NCBI GenBank assembly: GCA_964618215.1
Contig: CAZTZE010000011.1
Span: forward strand, 30,135-94,134
DNA: 64,000 nucleotides
Source of the DNA: CG2-30-58-95 sp964618215
Lineage (GTDB): Bacteria > Chloroflexota > Anaerolineae > Anaerolineales > Villigracilaceae
Direction: 5' to 3'
The notes under the pieces were generated by a model. That model did no database searches, had not been told where the DNA came from, and saw only the letters and a program-made list of their open reading frames with translations. This document shows positions 54,870 through 61,245 of this stretch, in pieces (within the stretch, counting starts at the first letter, position 1; each line of letters starts with the position of its first letter). Position numbers and translations under genes: made by a program.

Positions 54870-56330
54870 TTACTGGATAAACAACCCCCATTTGAAACGG
54901 CTTTCCAGCCAGCGTTCTTCGCCTTCCCCCCATAAGCCCCAATTCCATATCTCTGGTCGCCAGACTCCACATTCGGCCTGAAGGATCCCCTGCGGGAGGG
55001 TATCGGCCAGCGGGCAAACATCCGGCGCGTTCTTCCCTCCCATCCCGCTGGACGGAGTCGGGGTGAGGTGGCCGGATTCAGTTCGAGCGTTGGGCCGGCC
55101 CGGCGTCGGGCGGCAGGCGAAGGTCCAGGCCCCGTTCCCGTCCGGCAGGCGGCACCAGGCAATGTCAACTGTCTCCACGAGCGGGTAATTATAAATATCC
55201 GCTGTCTGTCCACCTGGTCTGAGCAGGCGGACCGCAGCGCCGCCGTCGCTGAGAGGGAGGCCAGAATCGGAGCGAAAGAACCGCGCGATGGAACGCGGTT
55301 CCAGAGTGACATCCGGTAACGCGTACGTATTAGTGCCACTCAATCCATTATCCAGCTTCCATTTCTTCAGGCTGATCGCCTCGGTACTTACATTCAATAT
55401 CTCAATGTACTCGTCGTAAACGTTCGCCACGCCGTCGCCGTTCCAGTCGCTGTGCGGGCGCGGCAGGAATTCATTGATGACCAATACGACCGGTTGCATT
55501 GTGGGGGTACGCGTGGGCGTGCGGGTAGGCGTGGACGTGCGCGTCGGTGTGCTGGTACGGGTAGGCGTAGGCGTGAACGTCGTCGCGACGGTGGGCGTGT
55601 GCGTCGGCGTACTCGTCAGAACACCCGGGCACATGGCGATCGGTCTGAACATATTCTGGGGGTCAGCAAGAGAAATGAGAGAGAAATCAGCTGCGTTATT
55701 GCCAACGTCATAACAGCCGCTGGCCGTGCCGAGGGGATTGCGGGCATAGCTCTTGTCTATATCTTCAGAGAGGGGAACTAAGTTTATCCCTTCACGGTAT
55801 GCTGTTGAGATGCACATGCCTACCTGATCCACTCTCTGTCCTGCCGTGTCGAAGAGTGCAATCCCCCCCTCATCAGCTATGCCAGCAGAAAAAGTTTGGT
55901 CAGGAATAAAAGGACTGGCAGGACTAGTAGGGGTAGGCGTGGGCGTGCCAGACCATATTGCTCCAGCCAAAAAATGCTGGCCCGGTAGCAGTATTGTTCC
56001 GGCGTTGATTGTCAAAAGTTCGTATTCGCTTGTTCCGCATCCACTTGATCTTTTTATTTTCCAGCCGCCAATATTTACCCCCGCTCCGCTGGGATTAAAA
56101 AGCTCGACGAACTCGTCACTTGCGCCGCTTAGTCCGCGCGTGCGGAATTCGCTAATAACTAGGTGAGAGGGTGAAACCGGAGTAAACGTAGGCGAACCTA
56201 CACCTTTTCCCAGCGGCGCGGCGCGGACGACTTCAGCCGGCCTCAAGTTCAGCCGCCCGATACTCAGGCAAGTCCCAACCAGGAACAGCCCAATGATCGC
56301 CCATGCACGATAACGCCTGTCATGCAACAT
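54870..56330 (-). CDS. Exported protein with two lamin-tail (LTD) domains
   Basis: A 486-residue protein. The start at 56330 gives a hydrophobic segment (YRAWAIIGLFLVGTCLSIG) that acts as signal or anchor. Two lamin-tail-like immunoglobulin folds follow: VISEFRTRGLSGASDEFVEL...WKIKRSSG at about residues 55-200 and VINEFLPRPHSDWNGDG...DEYIEILN...WKLDNG at about 300-420. They are separated by a TPTHTPT/PTRTSTPTRT linker. LTD modules in bacteria occur on exported nucleases and surface proteins; no catalytic domain is seen. The frame extends upstream to 56483 without a plausible start. Confidence 0.78.
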   Translation of the reverse strand: MLHDRRYRAWAIIGLFLVGTCLSIGRLNLRPAEVVRAAPLGKGVGSPTFTPVSPSHLVISEFRTRGLSGASDEFVELFNPSGAGVNIGGWKIKRSSGCGTSEYELLTINAGTILLPGQHFLAGAIWSGTPTPTPTSPASPFIPDQTFSAGIADEGGIALFDTAGQRVDQVGMCISTAYREGINLVPLSEDIDKSYARNPLGTASGCYDVGNNAADFSLISLADPQNMFRPIAMCPGVLTSTPTHTPTVATTFTPTPTRTSTPTRTSTPTRTPTRTPTMQPVVLVINEFLPRPHSDWNGDGVANVYDEYIEILNVSTEAISLKKWKLDNGLSGTNTYALPDVTLEPRSIARFFRSDSGLPLSDGGAAVRLLRPGGQTADIYNYPLVETVDIAWCRLPDGNGAWTFACRPTPGRPNARTESGHLTPTPSSGMGGKNAPDVCPLADTLPQGILQAECGVWRPEIWNWGLWGEGEERWLESRFKWGLFIQ

Positions 56331-56385
56331 GAAAGGAACCTCATCCCCCCTTAGCGCGGGAATTCCCGAAGGAGCAATGCAAGAT

Positions 56386-56646
56386 TTAGCGAGGCTCGAC
56401 GACCAGCCGGATAGCCGTGCGTACCTTATCCTCGATCTCCACATCCACGAATTGTGGCACACAGACCACATCAATGCCGTCATTCTTGAGATAGCCGGTC
56501 GCGATCACCAAAGCCTTGACCGCTTGATTCACTGCTCCGGCTCCAATTGCTTGCACTTCTGCCCGTTTATGCTCGCGGACTACACCCGCAATCGCTCCAG
56601 CCACTGCAGAAGTACGGGAGGTTGCAGCCACCTTGATAATATCCAT
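56386..56646 (-). CDS. spoVS: Stage V sporulation protein S-like DNA/RNA-binding protein
   Basis: An 86-residue Alba-like protein: MDIIKVAATSRTSAVAGAIA, EVQAIGAGAVNQAVKALVIA and FVDVEIEDKVRTAIRLVVEP are the highly conserved SpoVS pattern. In sporulators it affects septation; in Chloroflexota and thermophiles its role is unclear. The ATG at 56646 has a GGGAG site. It is the first gene left of the DnaA-box cluster. Confidence 0.95.
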   Translation of the reverse strand: MDIIKVAATSRTSAVAGAIAGVVREHKRAEVQAIGAGAVNQAVKALVIATGYLKNDGIDVVCVPQFVDVEIEDKVRTAIRLVVEPR

Positions 56647-56710
56647 AGTGATCTCCCTTGGTGAACAATGACGAATGAAAGGTTCGCCTCTAGAATGATT
56701 GTACAAGATT

Positions 56711-57044
56711 TGCGGATAATATTCAAGCACTATATGTTATTAATTATTAATAATAGTAGTCGTAGTAGGGGTTGTGGAAATGTGGAAAAGAGCACTTTCC
56801 GCACAGGGGCAGACTCTTTGCATTGACCAGTCCCACATGTGGGGGTTTTTGATTGTTCAGGAGTTTCACTGTCTGTGGAGAAAATTGTAAGAAAAGGGAC
56901 GAAATTTATGGCTCTTTTTAGCTGAGCCACATTTTGGGCGCAGGAGTTGCAATCCCCCATATCTTGGGGTGCATAACTCGAACAATTGAGCGACTTATCC
57001 ACAGTTTGCGGGGTTTATCCACAGCTTTTTGCCAGTTATCCACA
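56711..57044. other. Cluster of DnaA boxes beside an AT-rich segment: candidate replication origin
   Basis: Three perfect TTATCCACA boxes lie in the same orientation at 56995-57003, 57015-57023 and 57036-57044 (spacing 20 and 21 bases). On the other strand there are near-consensus boxes at 56711-56719 (TGCGGATAA), 56774-56782 (TGTGGAAAT), 56781-56789 (TGTGGAAAA) and 56875-56883 (TGTGGAGAA). An AT-rich stretch (56728-56756, TTATTAATTATTAATAA) could be the unwinding element. Two short palindromes (CCCACATGTGGGG and CCCCCATATCTTGGGG) lie within. No dnaA or dnaN gene is in the window, so this could instead be a DnaA titration or regulatory site. Confidence 0.6.
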
Positions 57045-57156
57045 GAGTAGGCCTTCGCGCATAGTCCCCGTAGGGGGAAGCACCCTGTGGGTTGGCAAAA
57101 TCGGTCTCTATACTGTTTATCCGATGCCTTCAAATAAGGACACGCCTTTCCCGGAA
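57045..57156. other. Short gap between the DnaA-box cluster and the nucleotidyltransferase gene
   Basis: Contains CCCGTAGGGGGAAGCACCCTGTGGG, a weak palindrome. No gene. Confidence 0.35.
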
Positions 57157-58152
57157 TTAAACCCCGTTCGCCGCGGCCATCTTATCCAATAGTTCTTCGA
57201 TGCTGTCCAGATAATGATCCATTTTCTGCAGGCGTTCCTTGAAAGCATCGCCAACCAGTCCCAATTGCTGACAGGCGGATTTCCAGGCGGTCAGTCTCTC
57301 TGGTGGGAGGACGGTCACAGCCAGGCTCCAGGTTTGGATAAAGGGCCAGAGGAGGGCTTGTGGATTCTCGCCGCCCAATAAGCTCTCGAACGCCTTTTTG
57401 TAATACCCCAGCCGCGCCGCGTGGATGCGCGCCTCGCCCCCGGGCCTGCCGGCCGCTTCCAGGAAGTCTTTTTCCCACTCGGACAGGAAACCGGCCAGGG
57501 ATGACAAATCCATATTCTGAGCACCCAGCAGAGCGAGGAGTCCGGCGCTGAGAGCGGGGCGCCCGGCCGCATCAGCCCGCGCCGGGAATTGCAGCAGGAA
57601 ACGCCGTTCGGCCAGCGGCGCGCCATTCAGGATGGCAATCGCGTTGGCGGCGTGGTTGACCGCCTTGAGGTATTTCAGAACGAGCGCCGGGCCAGTCTCG
57701 GCGGGGAATTGCAGCCCGTTACACATCTGGCGGGCATGTTCGGCGTTGCGGCGGGAGCGCAGGAGGGTGTTCACCGGTTCGTGGAATTTGTCCCGTAACC
57801 CGGCCTGGAGGAATTGAAAATAGTGACCGGACTCGTAGATCAGCAGCGGGTCGTACGCTTCCGGCCCCAGCCAGGGATGGATGCGCAATTCGCGCGGAGG
57901 GATGTACTCGCGGCGCGGGTTATGTTTGATATCCAGGTGGATTTCAGGTGTGAGCGAGAGGATCTCGCGACGGACAGGCGGTTCTTGGGCGTGGACGAAG
58001 ACCAGGTCAATATCCGCGCTTCCGCCCAGGAAGGGATCTTTGTCCAGCAACGAGCCGGTCAGGTAGGCGGCGAGGATGTCGCTGTTGGACTTGGCGCGCT
58101 GGAGGGCAGCCTCTTTGGCGATCAGGATCATTGATTCAAGCATCAGATGCAT
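57157..58152 (-). CDS. Nucleotidyltransferase-domain protein of unknown target
   Basis: A 331-residue protein with a polymerase-beta-type nucleotidyltransferase core: LTGSLLDKDPFLGGSADIDL (GS...DxD) near residue 34, then HLDIKHNPRREY with a possible third acidic residue. The C-terminal two thirds are helical with no recognised domain (LLGAQNMDLSSLAGFLSEWE). I chose the ATG at 58152; the upstream frame (to 58182) would begin inside a copy of the TGCGCAGCACCTACTCGG repeat. Aminoglycoside-type and antitoxin-type nucleotidyltransferases share the motif, so the target is open. Confidence 0.75.
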   Translation of the reverse strand: MHLMLESMILIAKEAALQRAKSNSDILAAYLTGSLLDKDPFLGGSADIDLVFVHAQEPPVRREILSLTPEIHLDIKHNPRREYIPPRELRIHPWLGPEAYDPLLIYESGHYFQFLQAGLRDKFHEPVNTLLRSRRNAEHARQMCNGLQFPAETGPALVLKYLKAVNHAANAIAILNGAPLAERRFLLQFPARADAAGRPALSAGLLALLGAQNMDLSSLAGFLSEWEKDFLEAAGRPGGEARIHAARLGYYKKAFESLLGGENPQALLWPFIQTWSLAVTVLPPERLTAWKSACQQLGLVGDAFKERLQKMDHYLDSIEELLDKMAAANGV

Positions 58153-58163
58153 TGTGTTACCTG

Positions 58164-58181
58164 TCGAGTAGGTGCTGCGCA
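58164..58181 (-). repeat. Dispersed TGCGCAGCACCTACTCGG-type repeat (reverse orientation)
   Basis: TCGAGTAGGTGCTGCGCA on the plus strand, between the kinase and the nucleotidyltransferase gene. Confidence 0.65.
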
Positions 58182-58200
58182 AAGAATTTTCGGAGGGCTT

Positions 58201-58842
58201 TTAGGACGTCTCGAGGGGTAGCTCGGCCTGGAAGGGTGGCAGGCCGAGGCTCTGGCGGATGCGATTCTCTATCAGTTTGAGATGCTCCGGGTGACGGACA
58301 AAATCCAGCGGATTAGAGTCAAGCACCAGCACGGGCGTATCGTCATACGGCTTGGTGAAGAAATCATCGTAAGCCCGGTTTAGTTCGTCAATGTAGCCGC
58401 GTTCCATGTTGCGCTCGTAGGTGCGGTCGCGCAGGGCAATGCGCTGCATCAGCACGTCGGTATCCGCCCTGAGATAGACGAGCAGGTTGGGACGGGAGAT
58501 TTTTTCGGCCAGCGCGGCGTGGACGCGGTGGTACATTTCCAGTTCATCGCCTTTCAAGTTAATGCTGGCGAACAGGGCGTCTTTGGCAAAGGTGTAATCC
58601 GAGAGCAGGGATTTGCCCGCGTCGAGGATGGCCGTCACGCCCCGCCGCTGCTGGTGGTAGCGGCTGAGCAGGAAGAAGATTTGCGTCTGGAAGGCGTAGC
58701 GGGCTCGGTCGGAATAGAAATCCGAGAGGAAGGGGTTTTCCTCGAAGACTTCAAGCAATAGTTCGGAATCAAAGGCTGGCTGGAGCAGCCGCGCCAGTGT
58801 GGTTTTTCCAACCCCGATGACGCCTTCGATGGCGATGTACAT
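58201..58842 (-). CDS. Second deoxynucleoside kinase
   Basis: A 213-residue deoxynucleoside kinase-family protein. P-loop EGVIGVGKTTLA, FEENPFLSDFYSD, SDYTFAKDALFA (the DRS-like region of dGK/dAK), and lid IALRDRTYERNME are present. It is more distant from the kinase at 54139 than expected of a recent duplicate; the two may be complementary in specificity. It is transcribed toward the nucleotidyltransferase gene. Confidence 0.88.
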   Translation of the reverse strand: MYIAIEGVIGVGKTTLARLLQPAFDSELLLEVFEENPFLSDFYSDRARYAFQTQIFFLLSRYHQQRRGVTAILDAGKSLLSDYTFAKDALFASINLKGDELEMYHRVHAALAEKISRPNLLVYLRADTDVLMQRIALRDRTYERNMERGYIDELNRAYDDFFTKPYDDTPVLVLDSNPLDFVRHPEHLKLIENRIRQSLGLPPFQAELPLETS

Positions 58843-58887
58843 GGGTTCTCCCGTAAAAGAGTTTGGCTAAGGATACCATATTTTGAA

Positions 58888-58925
58888 GGATGAAGGATGA
58901 AAGATGAAGGATGAAGGCAGATGGT
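58888..58925. repeat. Iterated GATGAAGGATGAAAG repeat
   Basis: GGATGAAGGATGAAAGATGA and following, in the upstream region of the kinase gene; same architecture as the other iterated-word repeats. Confidence 0.6.
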
Positions 58926-58957
58926 TGATTGTTGTTGGATCGCCGCGCAAAAAACGC

Positions 58958-58986
58958 TTGACGCACTTAGGTTAGATATGTATAAT
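58958..58986 (+). promoter_or_regulatory. Promoter of the valS T-box operon
   Basis: TTGACG (58958-58963), 17-base spacer, TATAAT (58981-58986). Start of transcription is expected near 58993, just ahead of T-box stem I. Confidence 0.8.
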
Positions 58987-58992
58987 CAGCCC

Positions 58993-59357
58993 AACAACAT
59001 CGCCGGAAGGAGTAAGCGGACAATACGCTGATAGAGAAGGAGGCCGTTGGTCGAGTACCCTGAGCCAAGCGAAGGGGTATCGAGACCAGGGCTGGAAGCC
59101 TCCGCAGCCAAACGCCGCTGAAGTCGTCCGGTTGGACTGCCGAAGAAACGCAGTGATCAGTTTTCAGTGATCAGTGACGAGTAGAACGGCACGGGTGCGC
59201 CCGTTACAGCCGCAGACCGGTGATGGCCGGTCACCCCAGAAAAACACTGGGGCAAGCAGAGTGCGTTTCTCCAACCCTTTGTGGTAAAAGAAACGAAATG
59301 AGGTGGTACCGCGAGGCCAACGCCCTCGTCCTCATCTTGGACGAGGCGTATTTGTTT
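58993..59357 (+). ncRNA. T-box riboswitch (probable valine) with two repeat insertions
   Basis: The conserved T-box sequence GAGGTGGTACCGCG is at 59300-59313, followed by terminator stem CGCCCTCGTCC (59321-59331)/GGACGAGGCG (59339-59348) and TATTTGTTT. Stem I features include CGGAC (59017-59021)/GTCCG (59126-59130), the GATAGAGAAGGAGGC strand and its partner GCCTCC. A GTC codon at 59123-59125, beside the base of stem I, is a plausible valine specifier and fits the downstream valS. Between 59047 and 59093 a GTCGAGTACCCTGAGCC-type repeat hairpin is inserted at the tip of stem I, and at 59151-59184 there is a CAGTGATCAG iterated repeat. Uncharged tRNA-Val would favour read-through. Confidence 0.88.
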
Positions 59358-59445
59358 AACCGCAGAGACCGCAAAGAGCGCAGAGAAAAAAACTCCGCTC
59401 ACTCAGCGCCTGCCCTGAGCTTGTCGAAGGGTTCTCCGCGGTGAG
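59356..59445 (+). repeat. ACCGCAGAGA palindromic element with a nested second repeat
   Basis: TTAACCGCAGAGACCGCAAAG to TTCTCCGCGGTGAG, the same family as 34205-34276. The right arm is interrupted at about 59409-59430 by CTGCCCTGAGCTTGTCGAAG, a repeat of a different family, showing that the second insertion is younger. Confidence 0.7.
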
Positions 59446-59463
59446 ATCTTTGTGGAGACAGGA

Positions 59464-61236
59464 ATGCGCATCCTGGCAATCGTCAACAGCGACTACGGCC
59501 GCCGGCACGTGGATAACATCCGCAAGCACGCGCCTAAGGAATGGATTCTGGAGGTCTGGGAGGCAGCGCGGGCGTATCCGCAGGTGATTGACTACCCGGA
59601 GGATTACCTGCCCGAGTCCCTTCCTCCCGCTGACCTGATCCTGCAATTCGGCGAGCACAAGGGACTGGCCGAGCTGCTGCCGGATATTGCCCAAATGACC
59701 GGCGCGACTGCGGTCATCGCCGCGATTGACAACGAGGCGGTCCTGCCGCGCGGCCTGGCGCGCCAGCTGACCGGCTGGCTGGATAAGATGAACGTGGCCG
59801 TCGTCACGCCCAAGCCGCTCTGTTCGCTCTCGGAGACGCATTACTGGCTCTCGCGCCGCGAGAAGATCGCCTACGATAACCCGCTTATCCGCGAATTTGC
59901 ACATTACTTCGGGATGCCGGAGTTCAAGATCACCGTTGACCCAAAGACGCGGGTCATCACCCGCGCCGAAGTAACGCGTGACGCGGTCTGCGGCTGCGCC
60001 CGTTACGCCGCCGAACACCTGGTCGGCGTTTCGGCGGAGGATGCCGAGCAGGAGGCCGGGATGCTGCACCATCACTATCCCTGCCTGGCGGCGATGGGCG
60101 TCATTGCCGATTACAGCGATACGCTGATGCACATTTCGGGCAACATCATGCGCGAGGCGGTCGCGGAGCAGGTGAAGGCGTATAAGCAAATTCAGTATAT
60201 TGCCCCCGGCTGGCGCAGCGAGAATTCAAAAAACGCTTCCGGCGGGGATCATTCGCCTCGTCAGGAGCGAGAGGAGTATCAGGAGGCTGATATGCCCGGT
60301 GAAAGAGAATTCTTCCGCCGCACGCAGGAGATGATGACCTGCTACGGACGGGGCGATTATGCCGGCGCGCTGGCCGTGACCGAGCGACTGGCCGCCGCGT
60401 TTCCCGAACAGGCTGGCCGGACGGGTTATTGGCGCATCTGCCTCCTCGCTCGCCTACAGAAAATCGAAGAGGCGCTGCAAGTTTTCAAGGAAGCGTTGGA
60501 TGTTAATATGTGGTGGTCAGAACCAACGCTGCGCGGCGACCCGGATCTGGAACCGCTGCAAGGGCTTCCGGAATATGAACGCATGATCGCCGTTTGCAAC
60601 GAACGCCACGCCGCGGCGCAGGCAACCTCCAAGCCAATGCTGGTCGTGCGCGAACCGGCAACGGGCGCGGCGAAGCTGTATCCATTGTTGATCGCCCTGC
60701 ACGGGCAAGGCAGCACAGCCGAATCAGACCTGCCACACTGGGAGAAGGCTTGTCCGATGGGATGGCTGGTGGCGGCGATGCAATCCTCGCAGTTGGCTTG
60801 GCCGGGAGCATACGCCTGGAACGACCGGGACAAAGCGCAGGAGGAAGTTGTCGCGCAGTTCGAAAGCCTGTGTGCACAGTATCCGGTTGACCGGGAGCGC
60901 GTGATTGTCGGCGGGTTTTCACAAGGCGCGGCGCTTGCCATCCGGCTGGTGCTCAACGGCAGTCTCAGATCACGCGGTTTCTTATCTATCACGCCCGGCA
61001 TGATTGATCGGGAATTGCTGACGGCATGGGCTGATACAGCACGAGACCATGTGGCGCGCGGCTATCTTGTCGCTGGCGGAAAGGACCGCCGCTATGAATT
61101 CTTCAAGCAAACCTGCGAGATGTTGCCGATGCACAACGTCCCTTGCCGGATGGAAGACCATCCGGAACTTGGGCACGAGTTCCCACCGGACTTTGAGAAA
61201 TCACTCGAAAAAGCGTTGAAATTTTTGCTGTCATAA
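59464..61236 (+). CDS. DUF166-like protein fused to an alpha/beta-hydrolase
   Basis: A 590-residue two-part protein. Residues 1-250 (MRILAIVNSDYGRRHVDNIR, LQFGEHKGLAELLPDI, AIDNEAVLPRGLARQL, DAVCGCARYAAEHLVG) match the DUF166 family of unknown function with its conserved Cys. The second part, from about residue 277, has a short helical repeat region and then an esterase/phospholipase-like hydrolase: LIALHGQG, nucleophile VGGFSQGAAL, Asp in VAGGKDRR and His in HPELGHEFP. An AGGAGG site and ATG at 60292 lie exactly at the junction in frame, so the hydrolase may also be made separately and the fusion may be recent. It lies between the T-box and valS, so it should respond to valine starvation. 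The chosen ATG at 59464 follows GGAGACAGGA. Confidence 0.8.
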   Translation: MRILAIVNSDYGRRHVDNIRKHAPKEWILEVWEAARAYPQVIDYPEDYLPESLPPADLILQFGEHKGLAELLPDIAQMTGATAVIAAIDNEAVLPRGLARQLTGWLDKMNVAVVTPKPLCSLSETHYWLSRREKIAYDNPLIREFAHYFGMPEFKITVDPKTRVITRAEVTRDAVCGCARYAAEHLVGVSAEDAEQEAGMLHHHYPCLAAMGVIADYSDTLMHISGNIMREAVAEQVKAYKQIQYIAPGWRSENSKNASGGDHSPRQEREEYQEADMPGEREFFRRTQEMMTCYGRGDYAGALAVTERLAAAFPEQAGRTGYWRICLLARLQKIEEALQVFKEALDVNMWWSEPTLRGDPDLEPLQGLPEYERMIAVCNERHAAAQATSKPMLVVREPATGAAKLYPLLIALHGQGSTAESDLPHWEKACPMGWLVAAMQSSQLAWPGAYAWNDRDKAQEEVVAQFESLCAQYPVDRERVIVGGFSQGAALAIRLVLNGSLRSRGFLSITPGMIDRELLTAWADTARDHVARGYLVAGGKDRRYEFFKQTCEMLPMHNVPCRMEDHPELGHEFPPDFEKSLEKALKFLLS

Positions 61237-61245
61237 GGAGCAAGA

